NCBI GenBank assembly: GCA_944389985.1
Contig: CALXON010000227.1
Coordinates: forward strand, 1 to 13,883
From: an uncultured Spirochaetaceae bacterium
Lineage (GTDB): Bacteria; Spirochaetota; Spirochaetia; Sphaerochaetales; Sphaerochaetaceae
Reading direction: 5' to 3'
DNA length: 13,883 nt
The notes beneath the pieces were generated by a model that searched no databases, was not told where the DNA came from, and saw only the letters and a program-made list of their open reading frames with translations. Below are positions 1-7,956 of the stretch, piece after piece. The translations under genes and the position numbers were made by a program. Position 1 is the stretch's first letter; every line of letters begins with the position of its first letter.

Positions 1-758
1 ACCCCTTTGATCTCGGGATCGGAGTCTCGGCAGGAGCTGCTGATCTTGCCACATACTTCGCCAGGCAGAGAGGAAGGGTTCTCCGTTACTACACGATCTA
101 CCCGAGAAGAAAGGAATACATGGGATTGTGGCCGCTTCTCAGATACGGGACGTTCATGAATCTCAAGTACATCTATGAGGACCTCTCACTTCCGGGAAAG
201 GAGGATCCCTTCGATGCTGACGCATATACGTCATCACATACCGACATGGTCTTCATAGCGACTGACGCAGAGACGGGAAAGCCCGCATACTTTCCAAAGG
301 ATGCGCTGAGGAAGGGAGAGATGACCGTGCTCGAGGCATCAGCTGCCCTCCCTGTGGCATGCAAGCCGATCAAATTCAGGGGAAGATCATATTTCGACGG
401 AGGCATCTCCGATCCGATCCCGTATGAGAAAGCATTCAGCATGGGAGCTGAGAAGGTTGTCGTCATCCTGACAAAACCGGAGGACATGCTGCGTGATCCG
501 CAGAAAGATGAATGGGTGGTCAGAAGGCTCCAAAAGAAGCATCCCGCAGCGGCTGAGACGATGAGAAGAAGAGCAGAGACCTACAACAGCCAGATACTCG
601 GAATGAGGAAGTATATAGAGAGCGGAAAGCTTCTTGTGGTGGCTCCTGATGACACATGCAATGTCACGACAACAAAGCACAAGAAGGATGACATACTGCG
701 GCTGTATGACAAAGGTTATAAGGACGCAGTGAAGATACTTCCGTTCATAGAGTCATAG
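1..758 (+). CDS. Patatin-like phospholipase, 3' part (5' end outside window)
   Basis: The reading frame is open from the first complete codon (base 3) to TAG at 756-758, giving 251 visible residues. The start lies upstream of the window; the ATG at 120 is internal. Near the visible N-terminus is the nucleophile elbow GVSAG (Ser at visible residue 9), and at about residue 132 is the second dyad motif DGG within YFDGGISDPIPY. Ser plus Asp of DGG is the catalytic dyad of patatin-family lipid acyl hydrolases. The glycine-rich oxyanion motif that normally precedes the Ser must lie upstream. The stretch after GVSAGA (ADLATYFARQRGR) resembles the YjjU-type bacterial branch. No membrane segment is visible in this part, so a cytoplasmic hydrolase acting on lipid acyl chains is likely; the substrate is unknown. 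It converges on the V-ATPase operon and ends at a shared hairpin. Confidence 0.88.
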   Translation, partial: PFDLGIGVSAGAADLATYFARQRGRVLRYYTIYPRRKEYMGLWPLLRYGTFMNLKYIYEDLSLPGKEDPFDADAYTSSHTDMVFIATDAETGKPAYFPKDALRKGEMTVLEASAALPVACKPIKFRGRSYFDGGISDPIPYEKAFSMGAEKVVVILTKPEDMLRDPQKDEWVVRRLQKKHPAAAETMRRRAETYNSQILGMRKYIESGKLLVVAPDDTCNVTTTKHKKDDILRLYDKGYKDAVKILPFIES

Positions 759-759
759 A

Positions 760-781
760 AAAAGGGGCCGGAGCCCCTTTT
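760..781. terminator. Bidirectional intrinsic terminator between convergent genes
   Basis: A perfect inverted repeat has arms AAAAGGGGC (760-768) and GCCCCTTTT (773-781) around a CGGA loop. It begins one base after the phospholipase stop codon and lies 20 bases past the atpK stop on the other strand. A GC core flanked by A's on one side and T's on the other gives a hairpin with a U-tract when read from either strand, so it can end both transcripts. Confidence 0.85.
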
Positions 782-801
782 CTCATCAATATCTATTTGT
801 A

Positions 802-1239
802 TCAGCCGAGAAGAAGCAGACAGAACACGAGTGTGAAGAGAGCCACAGTCTCTGTGATACCGATTACGATGAAGTAGTTCGCTGTACCCTTTCCGGTCTC
901 CGCGAGAGAGTCGGAAGAAGCTGCGGCCACCTTACCCTGCATCCATGCTGAAAGACCGATTGCGAGTCCTCCGAACACTCCTGTTGCAAGACACAGAAGG
1001 TACGATGCTCCGCTTTCAAAAGCAGAACCGATGAAGTTCATGAGCAGGAATCCGTAGATTGTCTGTGTGAGCGGAGCTCCTGCGAATGCGACCATGATGA
1101 ATGGAGCAGGCTTTCCTGCAGCATAGCATTTCTTCCAGCCACCGACTGCGCTCTGACCGGCGCATCCTGTTCCGAGTCCTGATCCAAGTGCAGATAAGCA
1201 GAGTGCACATGCCATTCCGAGATAAGCAAGATTTTCCAT
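802..1239 (-). CDS. atpK: V-type ATPase subunit K (membrane rotor proteolipid)
   Basis: This 145-residue proteolipid forms the rotor ring in the membrane. It has two hairpins of two helices each, roughly at residues 5-28, 46-72, 79-100 and 121-144. The ion-carrying carboxylate is Glu130 in ITETVALF of helix 4. The first hairpin has Gln59 (PLTQTIYGF) at the matching place, as in 16-kDa V-type proteolipids. Thr58, Gln59, Gln101 and Glu130 line up with the Na+ ligands of Enterococcus hirae NtpK, with the same 29-residue distance between the last two. The start is the ATG at 1239, preceded by AAGGAG. A longer frame to 1332 is open but would run into atpI and is rejected. The atpI stop TAA (1250-1252) is fused to this SD (TAAGGAG). 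It is the last gene of the operon, 20 bases before the terminator hairpin. Confidence 0.95.
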   Translation of the reverse strand: MENLAYLGMACALCLSALGSGLGTGCAGQSAVGGWKKCYAAGKPAPFIMVAFAGAPLTQTIYGFLLMNFIGSAFESGASYLLCLATGVFGGLAIGLSAWMQGKVAAASSDSLAETGKGTANYFIVIGITETVALFTLVFCLLLLG

Positions 1240-1249
1240 ATCCTTCTCC

Positions 1250-3103
1250 TTAGCTATTGCTAGCAGTTTTATCCTGAACCATCTTCCTGAACGGTTCATA
1301 GTTGTATCCGGCCCACTCCATTCCGAGAGCACCGGAGAATTCCAGTAGATTCAACCTTACGCCGTGTACGACAACGGAGAGAAGTCCCATGACGAGGGTG
1401 AGAACATGTCCGATGACAATGACGACAATACCGATGACGAGCATGGGCCCGTGCATCATCCCGTCTCCCATGCTGTTGAACGACTGTGCGATGGCAAGAG
1501 ATGCCATTCCGACAGCGAAAAGCCTTATATAGCTCATCAGGTTCGAGAAGCATGAGATCGTATCGAGGAATGTCGTGAAGAATCCTGCAAGTCCGCTCTT
1601 GAGACCGGAGACGAAGCTTACGCCAGGTCCCTGGGCTGAGAATACACAGACAAGGAGGAATCCTATACCGACACCTGCCGCGACCATCTTTATCGAACAG
1701 GGTTCACCTATGACGAGATTGAGCGCGAGGAAGTACAGGAGTATCACATCGATAAGCCAGCCTGCCTCGGCTATGAGCGAAAGATCCTTCTCCTTCGCTT
1801 TTCTCACTATATTCATCACCCTTGCAAGCGAGAGCTGGACAGCACCGAGTATGAAGCAGAACTTCATCAGCATGTTCTGGGTGTATGTCGCATCCAGACC
1901 GAAGACCTCCGGGTAGTTCGCTATGCTCGGTATCACAAGCTTCTGCAGTACAGGAAGGGCGTAGAGCACGGACTCAGATCCGAACCATGTTCCCGTCACG
2001 GCTCCCCAGATCACGGTTGCCGCACCGACGACATATAAAAGTATGTTCGTATCGGAGCATTTCTTTGACCTGACCTGCATGATCACCGCGATGAGGATGA
2101 AGATGAGACCGTAACCCGCATCTCCGATGATCATTGCGAAGAAGAGCGCGAAGAAGACCAGGAAGTATGAGGATATGTCGTACTCACGATAACCCGGAAC
2201 GGTTCCGAGGATATCGAATACGGGTTTAACGATCCTGACAAGTCCCTTGTACTTTATCTTCGTCGGAGGGTTGTCCTCGTCATCGGGATCAGAGAGGATG
2301 TACGCGAGACCATGATCTTTTGCATATGCCCTGAATGAAGCTGCATCATCTTCAGGAATGTATCCTGTAAGATAGATCACATCATCCCCTGCGACACTCT
2401 CAGACACGCGCTCAAAAGTGATCTTCTCATCCTTTCTCCTGAGCATCTCCTGATACACAGGTATGTATGCGGCGGCTTCCTGAATCCTGCTGTCGATCTC
2501 CCTCAGTCTCTCCCTTCCCTCGAGAATCTCCTTGTCAATCTCCTTCAGTGATTTCTGAGGAAGACGGAACTCTGAGAACGAGAGGCCCTCCGGAAGTGTT
2601 CCGGAAAGAAGAGCGACCGCAGCACCCTTGCCGCTGTACGCGACAGGAATGAATGACACCTCAGGATCATCTCTCAGGGAAGCGACATCCTTCGCCGTGC
2701 CTGTATAGATTCTTATGGAGACACCGTCGTCAGCAAGCTTCCTGATCTCATCAGGATCGAACTCGCCAAGAGGGGATATCCTCTCACGCTCATTTCCAAG
2801 CGCTATGAGACTGCCTTTGATCCTGTCCTCTTCCTGCAGAAGCGAGACAAGTGACTGATGGACGGTCTCGAACTCATCAGCTGAGAGCTTCGAGGAGGAC
2901 TTCACCTTCTTTCCTCCCCTCTCCTTCAGCGTCTGGAGCACATGATCATGCTCGGACCTGTCCTTCTCGAGACTGTCCAGTCCCTGGGATTTGGAGACCA
3001 TGTCGGTAATATGCATGACTCCGAGATCCCTCAGCGAGAACAGGAGCTCATCCTTCTGACTGGCTCTGGCTGCTATGACAGCCTTTTTCATCTTAACTAT
3101 CAT
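1250..3103 (-). CDS. atpI: V-type ATPase subunit I (stator membrane subunit, a-like)
   Basis: This 617-residue protein is the static membrane subunit that forms the ion half-channels and anchors the peripheral stalk. Residues 1 to about 300 are a charged, soluble, largely helical domain with coiled-coil stretches around 40-110 and 180-235. From about 311 onward there are seven to eight hydrophobic helices. Family landmarks are GDAGYG (327-332), NLMSYIRLFAVG with the essential Arg at 527, and HGVRLNLLEF (580-589) in the last helix. The chosen ATG follows the atpD stop with a single base between (TGATATG); AAGGCAGG in the last atpD codons can serve as SD. An ATG four codons later is a weaker alternative because it lacks a clear SD. 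The length is normal for bacterial and archaeal subunit I. Confidence 0.95.
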   Translation of the reverse strand: MIVKMKKAVIAARASQKDELLFSLRDLGVMHITDMVSKSQGLDSLEKDRSEHDHVLQTLKERGGKKVKSSSKLSADEFETVHQSLVSLLQEEDRIKGSLIALGNERERISPLGEFDPDEIRKLADDGVSIRIYTGTAKDVASLRDDPEVSFIPVAYSGKGAAVALLSGTLPEGLSFSEFRLPQKSLKEIDKEILEGRERLREIDSRIQEAAAYIPVYQEMLRRKDEKITFERVSESVAGDDVIYLTGYIPEDDAASFRAYAKDHGLAYILSDPDDEDNPPTKIKYKGLVRIVKPVFDILGTVPGYREYDISSYFLVFFALFFAMIIGDAGYGLIFILIAVIMQVRSKKCSDTNILLYVVGAATVIWGAVTGTWFGSESVLYALPVLQKLVIPSIANYPEVFGLDATYTQNMLMKFCFILGAVQLSLARVMNIVRKAKEKDLSLIAEAGWLIDVILLYFLALNLVIGEPCSIKMVAAGVGIGFLLVCVFSAQGPGVSFVSGLKSGLAGFFTTFLDTISCFSNLMSYIRLFAVGMASLAIAQSFNSMGDGMMHGPMLVIGIVVIVIGHVLTLVMGLLSVVVHGVRLNLLEFSGALGMEWAGYNYEPFRKMVQDKTASNS

Positions 3104-3104
3104 A

Positions 3105-3716
3105 TCAACCTGCCTTCACCAGTTTCTTCTTCGATATCTTGCCACGGACAACCGCCGCCGTCTGCTGATCCTGAAGGTAAATTCCTATCACCCTGATATT
3201 CTCCTTGGCTTCAGGAATCTTGACCTTCTCGAAGAGATTGACGCGCTGTGTCGTTGTCCTGAGCTCTGCGGTGAGGAGTTCTATCCTCTCCTCCAGAGTC
3301 CTGACAAGGGCATCGTACTTTGCGATATCCCTCAGGGCGACAATGGCCTTGTCGACCCAGAGAGGATAGTAGCGGAGATCATACTCAATGGGCTTGAAGA
3401 GAAGCTCTCTGAATACAGGGACCTCCACTCCCGCTATATTACCTCTGTCCTTCTCTATCCTGTCCACCTTCACAAGGTTTCCGATAGATTTCTCCTGAGG
3501 AAAAGAAGCATTCTCGCCATATACGGCGATCCAGCCTGAAAGAGAGGCCTTGGCTCTTGCCTGCTCCTCCTTCATCCTCGCTATCTCCTGCTCAGACTCC
3601 CTGATCACAGCCTGAAGCTGCTGCTGTTTGAGCTGCAGTGTAGGAAGATAGCGCTGGAACTGCTTGAGAGCGTCCTTCTGCTTCTTCTGCTCATTCTTCG
3701 TAAGCTTCACACTCAA
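3105..3716 (-). CDS. atpD: V-type ATPase subunit D (central rotor shaft)
   Basis: This 203-residue protein is the central shaft that turns inside the A3B3 head and couples it to the K ring. Two long helices are visible: an N-terminal one (about 1-60, starting SVKLTKNEQ with LPTLQLKQQQL) and a C-terminal one (about 130-200, with the family signature RTTTQRVNLFEKVKIP). The two coil together in known structures. The start is a TTG at 3716, eight bases after AAGGAG; no ATG lies nearby in frame, and a GTG two codons later would be too far from the SD. The atpB stop TAA (3728-3730) is fused to that SD (TAAGGAG), which suggests translational coupling. It is the only V-ATPase gene here with a TTG start. 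Confidence 0.93.
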   Translation of the reverse strand: MSVKLTKNEQKKQKDALKQFQRYLPTLQLKQQQLQAVIRESEQEIARMKEEQARAKASLSGWIAVYGENASFPQEKSIGNLVKVDRIEKDRGNIAGVEVPVFRELLFKPIEYDLRYYPLWVDKAIVALRDIAKYDALVRTLEERIELLTAELRTTTQRVNLFEKVKIPEAKENIRVIGIYLQDQQTAAVVRGKISKKKLVKAG

Positions 3717-3727
3717 ATCAGCGCTCC

Positions 3728-5020
3728 TTACTTCGGCCAGTACTGCTCGATGAGATCCGATCTCAGACCTGTCTCATTAGGCTCAAAGCACTCTGCGAGA
3801 ATCTTCCAGCCCTCATCAAGAGCTTCCTCAAGAGGAATGTTCACCGAAAGATCCATCATCCTCGACTCGAAAGCCGCACCGTATTTGAGGAGCTTCTCAT
3901 CCCAGTCGGACATCATGAAGCCCATTGAACGCTTCTCAAGTGAATCCTGATACGCGCTGTAGAGCTTGATCATGCCGTCCATGAGGGCACGGTGGTCAGG
4001 ACGTGTGTCCTTGTTGACATTCTGCTTCAGACGTGAGAGTGAGCCGAACGGCTCGATATGTCCGTGTCTGAGGTAGTACTGTCCCTCCGTGATGTAGCCT
4101 GTGTTGTCAGGAACGGGGTGTGTGACGTCATCACCAGGCATCGTCGTGACACCGAGAATCGTCACAGATCCTGCTCCTTCGAATGATACGGCCTTCTCAT
4201 AGCGGGAAGCCAGTGCGGAGTAGAGATCTCCGGGGTAACCTCTGTTCGAAGGAACCTGTTCCATCGTGATCGCAGTCTCCTTGAGGGAATCACAGAAGTT
4301 CGTCATATCCGTAAGGAGGACGAGCACCTTCTTTCCCTGAAGGGCGAAACGCTCCGCGACTGCAAGTGAGAGATCAGGAACAAGCGTACACTCTACTGTC
4401 GGATCGGAAGCCGTGTGTATGAACATGATCGTCCTGGACATGGCTCCGGAGCTTTCAAGCGTGTTCTTGAAGAAGAGGTAGTCATCATACTTCAGACCCA
4501 TTCCTCCGAGAACGATGATGTCGACCTCCGCCTGCATTGCTATACGGGCGAGAAGCTGGTTGTACGGCTCACCTGACACGGAGAAGATAGGAAGCTTCTG
4601 GGACTCGACAAGAGTATTGAAGACATCGATCATCGGGATTCCTGTCCTGATCATCTTGTTCGGAAGGATTCTCCTTGCAGGGTTTACCGACGGTCCTCCG
4701 ATCTCGATCATGTTGTCAGTAAGCTCAGGACCGTTGTCCCTCGGCTTTCCGGCTCCGTCGAACACACGGCCGAGGAGGTTGTCGGAGAAGCTGACACGCA
4801 TCGGAACGCCCAGGAAGCGGACGCTGTCTCCTGTGGATACACCCATGGCACCCTGGAAAACCTGAAGAGAGACCTTGTCTCCGTCAAGCTTGATGACGTT
4901 CGCATAGCCCTTGCCTCTGGATGTCGTGATCTCCGCAAGATCATTGTTCCTGACACCCTCTGCGCGGACCGTGATGACGTTTCCGACTATTGATTCGATT
5001 TTGGTGTAGATCTTCTGCAT
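3728..5020 (-). CDS. atpB: V-type ATPase subunit B (non-catalytic head subunit)
   Basis: This 430-residue subunit alternates with A in the hexameric head. It has an N-terminal beta-barrel (about 1-75), then a RecA-like domain. The P-loop position is degenerate (SVSGEPYNQLLARI, about 147-160) with no GKT, as expected for a non-catalytic subunit. Other family marks are VPSNRGYPGDLYSAL (256-270) and FGSLSRL, whose Arg330 should act as the arginine finger in the neighbouring A site. It is shorter than most B subunits (about 460) and close to spirochaetal ones. The ATG follows the atpA stop directly (TAAATG). Its SD, GGAGG, lies inside the last atpA codons encoding Gly-Arg-Arg-Lys, so the two are probably coupled for equal stoichiometry. 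Confidence 0.96.
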   Translation of the reverse strand: MQKIYTKIESIVGNVITVRAEGVRNNDLAEITTSRGKGYANVIKLDGDKVSLQVFQGAMGVSTGDSVRFLGVPMRVSFSDNLLGRVFDGAGKPRDNGPELTDNMIEIGGPSVNPARRILPNKMIRTGIPMIDVFNTLVESQKLPIFSVSGEPYNQLLARIAMQAEVDIIVLGGMGLKYDDYLFFKNTLESSGAMSRTIMFIHTASDPTVECTLVPDLSLAVAERFALQGKKVLVLLTDMTNFCDSLKETAITMEQVPSNRGYPGDLYSALASRYEKAVSFEGAGSVTILGVTTMPGDDVTHPVPDNTGYITEGQYYLRHGHIEPFGSLSRLKQNVNKDTRPDHRALMDGMIKLYSAYQDSLEKRSMGFMMSDWDEKLLKYGAAFESRMMDLSVNIPLEEALDEGWKILAECFEPNETGLRSDLIEQYWPK

Positions 5021-6748
5021 TTATTTCCTCCTTCCCTGATAGAAGGCCTTGAGATCCTTCTCCAGAGCGGAGAAGCGCTCATCCGTCTCCGCAGTTCCGT
5101 TCCAGTCAAGGAAGCGCTGTCTGAGCTCATTGAAGAAGAGACGCGCATCCTTCTTGTCCTCCAGAGAGAATGTGGAGGTCAGTATGTCATAAAGCACAGA
5201 GAATACCAGACGCTGTCTGTCGACTGTGACAGTGGAGTCAACAGGATCGAAGGAGTTCTGCTGGAGATAGACGGCATCGAGGAACTCGCCCTTCTGATAG
5301 ATCACATAATCATCAAGGGAGGTACCTTCCTCACCTACGACCTTCATCATCTGTCCTACCTCACTGCCTCTCCTGAGGTATGAGTAGGCCTCATCGACCT
5401 TGTTCCTGTCTATGATTCCGCTGTACTTCGACCAGGAATCGAGTGGATCGATCGCAGGATACTTTCTCGCATCCGATCTCTCTCTCGAAAGTCCATGGAA
5501 GGCTCCGACGACCTTCAGTGTAGCCTGTGTCACAGGCTCCTCGAAGTTTCCGCCAGCAGGAGATACCGTTCCTCCGATCGTGACCGAACCTGTACGTCCG
5601 TCACGGAGCCTGACCTTTCCTGCTCTCTCGTAGAACTCCGCTATCCTCGACTCGAGGTATGCGGGGAAAGCCTCATCTCCCGGGATCTCCTCAAGACGTC
5701 CGGACATCTCTCTCATGGCCTGTGCCCAGCGTGATGTACTGTCTGCGAGAAGAAGGACATCAAGTCCCATGTTCCTGTAGTACTCAGCCATCGTGACGGC
5801 TGTATATACAGAAGCCTCTCTCGCTGCTACAGGCATGCTGGATGTGTTGCAGATGATTATGGTTCTCTCCATAAGGCTCTTTCCTGTCTTAGGATCGGAA
5901 AGCTCTGGGAACTCCTTGAGAACCTCGACGACCTCTCCCGCACGTTCTCCGCATGCTGCGATTATGACTATATCGACATCGGCATTACGCGAAGTAAGAT
6001 GCTGCAGGACTGTCTTGCCGGCACCGAAAGGTCCGGGGATACAGTATGTTCCGCCCTTTGCGACGGGAAGGAATGTGTCGATGATCCTGATCTTCGTGAC
6101 CATCGGCTCATCAGGCATGACCCTGTCGGCATAGCCCTTGATGGCTACCTTCACAGGCTGGGTGATGATCATTGAGAGCTCCCTCTCATTACCCTTGCCG
6201 TCTTCTATCACACAGATAGTCTCATGGCTTCTGTGCATGCCCTTCTCCGCGATCGTCTTTATTCTCCACTCACCCTGCAAGGTGAACGGTACCATGATCT
6301 CATGTCTGAATATTCCCTCAGGAACATAGCCGAACGAGTCACCTGCGATCACAGTGTCACCTGCGTTCTTCGTCGGAGTGAAATCCCACTCCTTGTCCGG
6401 AAGCGGATCAAGGTAGACTCCCCTCTCGAGGAAGAATCCGCACTTCTCGGCAAGACCCGGGAGCGGATTCTGGAGTCCGTCGAAAACCTGTGTCAGGAGT
6501 CCCGGTCCGAGCTCTACTGAAAGCATCTCACCGGTGAACTCCACCTCATCGCCCACAGCGATTCCTCCGGTCATCTCATAGACCTGAAGGGATGCTATGC
6601 CGTCCGTGATCCTGATGATCTCACTCTTGAGACGGGTATCACCGACATGGATATATCCAACCTCATTCTTTATTACCTGGCTAGAGAACCTGACATTGAC
6701 CATGTTTCCATTCACGCCTGTAACACGGCCGCTAGCTGTTGTTGCCAT
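5021..6748 (-). CDS. atpA: V-type ATPase catalytic subunit A
   Basis: This 575-residue subunit hydrolyses ATP (or makes it in reverse) in the A3B3 head. After the beta-barrel (about 1-75) there is the A-specific non-homologous region (about 110-200). The nucleotide domain has an intact Walker A GPFGAGKT (239-246), the catalytic glutamate in CGERAGE (Glu268) and Walker B LLLADSTSR (Asp336). The C-terminal helical part follows from about 440. The start is the ATG at 6748 after AAGGAG. The stop of the preceding DUF2764 gene is fused to this SD (TAAGGAG). All catalytic residues are present, so this is an active enzyme as far as sequence can tell. Whether it pumps or synthesises in vivo cannot be read from the sequence. 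Confidence 0.97.
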   Translation of the reverse strand: MATTASGRVTGVNGNMVNVRFSSQVIKNEVGYIHVGDTRLKSEIIRITDGIASLQVYEMTGGIAVGDEVEFTGEMLSVELGPGLLTQVFDGLQNPLPGLAEKCGFFLERGVYLDPLPDKEWDFTPTKNAGDTVIAGDSFGYVPEGIFRHEIMVPFTLQGEWRIKTIAEKGMHRSHETICVIEDGKGNERELSMIITQPVKVAIKGYADRVMPDEPMVTKIRIIDTFLPVAKGGTYCIPGPFGAGKTVLQHLTSRNADVDIVIIAACGERAGEVVEVLKEFPELSDPKTGKSLMERTIIICNTSSMPVAAREASVYTAVTMAEYYRNMGLDVLLLADSTSRWAQAMREMSGRLEEIPGDEAFPAYLESRIAEFYERAGKVRLRDGRTGSVTIGGTVSPAGGNFEEPVTQATLKVVGAFHGLSRERSDARKYPAIDPLDSWSKYSGIIDRNKVDEAYSYLRRGSEVGQMMKVVGEEGTSLDDYVIYQKGEFLDAVYLQQNSFDPVDSTVTVDRQRLVFSVLYDILTSTFSLEDKKDARLFFNELRQRFLDWNGTAETDERFSALEKDLKAFYQGRRK

Positions 6749-6757
6749 ACTATCTCC

Positions 6758-7291
6758 TTATCGGAAAATATCCGTTTCAATATCCTTATAAAGCCTGTCG
6801 AACTCCTCGAGTCCTTTCTCCGGACTGAAGGATGAGCTTCTCTCTATCAGCTGCAGTTTGAGTGCGTAGATCATCAGAGCCCTAGAAGAGAACGGTGAAC
6901 CGCCCTCCCTTGTCGAGAGGAAATCGAAGTACATACCGAGAACAGCCCTCTCTCCCTGCAGAGGATCCATGTCCTCCACGATCGACCTGACCTTGTCCTC
7001 AAGCATCTTCTCTCCGCCCGATGCCATCTGATACCCGTCAAAACCGAGCTTCTCGGCCCTGACAGCATTCATCATCCTGCTGATCTTCTCCGAATACTCC
7101 TGCCATTCCCTGACAATTGAACTTCCTGCCGAGTCAGATGAGGAAGAGAACACAGCCTTCTCCAGATCCCTGTAGTCCTTTCTGGACAGCTGTTCCCTGG
7201 CCTTCTCCATGAATTCAGCATAGGTTATCGGAAGCTCCTTCCCCATTGTCAGCATCGGGAGGGTCGAAGCGAAGTAATAATACTCAGCCAT
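6758..7291 (-). CDS. DUF2764 family protein of V-ATPase operon
   Basis: This 177-residue soluble protein is predicted mostly helical, with no signal peptide or membrane segment. The N-terminus EYYYFASTLPML and the C-terminal stretch SSRALMIYALKLQLIERSSSFS are the parts I recognise from DUF2764, a family found almost only between atpE and atpA in V-ATPase operons of spirochaetes and Chlamydia (Borrelia BB0095 and Chlamydia CT309 occupy the same slot). Its function is not established. Because the operon lacks a recognisable subunit C (the d-like socket between rotor and ring), it is the best candidate in this window for that role, but this is inference. The ATG at 7291 follows an SD (GAGG) fused to the atpE stop codon (TGAGG). 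Confidence 0.88.
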   Translation of the reverse strand: MAEYYYFASTLPMLTMGKELPITYAEFMEKAREQLSRKDYRDLEKAVFSSSSDSAGSSIVREWQEYSEKISRMMNAVRAEKLGFDGYQMASGGEKMLEDKVRSIVEDMDPLQGERAVLGMYFDFLSTREGGSPFSSRALMIYALKLQLIERSSSFSPEKGLEEFDRLYKDIETDIFR

Positions 7292-7297
7292 AAAACC

Positions 7298-7879
7298 TCA
7301 CAGGATGGACTTCAATGCATCTGAGAGATACGGGAAAAGCAGCTCCTGACATTTCTCGGCAGATACATCTATGTATCCAGAGCCATCCTTCTCTGTGATT
7401 CTGAATCCGGACTGAAGTGACTGTGACGGTCTGAACTCAAGACCGGATGCGATCTCTGAAGCAAATGTCTTTGAAAGCTCGGAAGCAAGCGCATTGACAT
7501 CCTCTGCAGGAAGCTCCACAGCCTTTCCAGAGACATCGGATGAGAGGACCGCCTTAACAAGCTCAATAAGATTGCTGCCGTGCATCTCCTTTGAAAGAGC
7601 CGCAGACAGTATTTTCGAGTATTCATCCTCGATGCTCTTCTTCAGGGAGAGCGATACATCGCGTGCAGCCTGTCTGATCGCAGCCTCTGACGATGATTTC
7701 TCAAGCGCAATGGACTTCTCCGCATCAGCGACCATCTTGTCGCGCTCCTTCTCTGCCTCTCTTACGATGGCATCAGCCTTGTCCTTCGCTTCCTGGATGA
7801 TCCTGTCCGCTTCAGCCCTGGCGCTGTCGATGCCTTCCTTTCTGATCGAGGCAATAAGATCCTGAATCTGCTGTTCCAT
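7298..7879 (-). CDS. atpE: V-type ATPase subunit E (peripheral stalk)
   Basis: This 193-residue protein is the peripheral-stalk subunit that holds the head against rotation. Its first half is a long charged coiled coil rich in Ala, Glu, Lys and Arg (about 3-95: SARAEADRIIQEAKDKADAI and onward), followed by a globular C-terminal half. The partner subunit G/H usually found with E was not seen in the operon. I start it at the ATG at 7879, five bases after AGGTGG. An in-frame GTG three codons earlier lies inside that SD and is rejected. It is the first gene of the operon; its 5' leader would be about 28 bases from the predicted transcription start. Sequence conservation of E is low, so the call rests on coiled coil, length and operon position together. 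Confidence 0.9.
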   Translation of the reverse strand: MEQQIQDLIASIRKEGIDSARAEADRIIQEAKDKADAIVREAEKERDKMVADAEKSIALEKSSSEAAIRQAARDVSLSLKKSIEDEYSKILSAALSKEMHGSNLIELVKAVLSSDVSGKAVELPAEDVNALASELSKTFASEIASGLEFRPSQSLQSGFRITEKDGSGYIDVSAEKCQELLFPYLSDALKSIL

Positions 7880-7884
7880 AGAAT

Positions 7885-7890
7885 CCACCT
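7885..7890 (-). promoter_or_regulatory. Shine-Dalgarno of atpE that decides its start
   Basis: On the minus strand AGGTGG lies five bases before the ATG at 7879. The only other in-frame start, GTG at 7888, is part of this SD, so it cannot be the start used with it. Confidence 0.7.
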
Positions 7891-7913
7891 AAATTAATAA
7901 ATCTATTAAACGA

Positions 7914-7942
7914 ATAATAAACACTGAGCCTGCAACAATCAA
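7914..7942 (-). promoter_or_regulatory. Promoter of the V-ATPase operon
   Basis: On the minus strand TTGATT (-35, 7937-7942) and TATTAT (-10, 7914-7919) are separated by exactly 17 bases. This predicts transcription start near 7907 and a leader of about 28 bases that carries the AGGTGG SD. No other pair in this intergenic region fits as well. Confidence 0.65.
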
Positions 7943-7956
7943 TGGCATCCTCAGTG
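7922..7956. promoter_or_regulatory. Inverted repeat around the atp operon -35 box, possible operator
   Basis: A perfect 7-bp inverted repeat, CACTGAG (7922-7928) and CTCAGTG (7950-7956), is separated by 21 bases; TGC/GCA just inside (7931-7933 and 7945-7947) adds three more pairs. The left arm sits between -10 and -35 of the operon promoter and the -35 box lies in the loop, where a bound regulator would block polymerase. Arm spacing suits a dimer binding across about three helical turns. No regulator gene is next to it. Confidence 0.35.

Noticed and set aside
1240..1332. N-terminal extension of atpK by 31 residues
   Set aside because: It runs into the atpI C-terminal coding region, lacks an SD, and the shorter form with AAGGAG starts exactly where the proteolipid family does.
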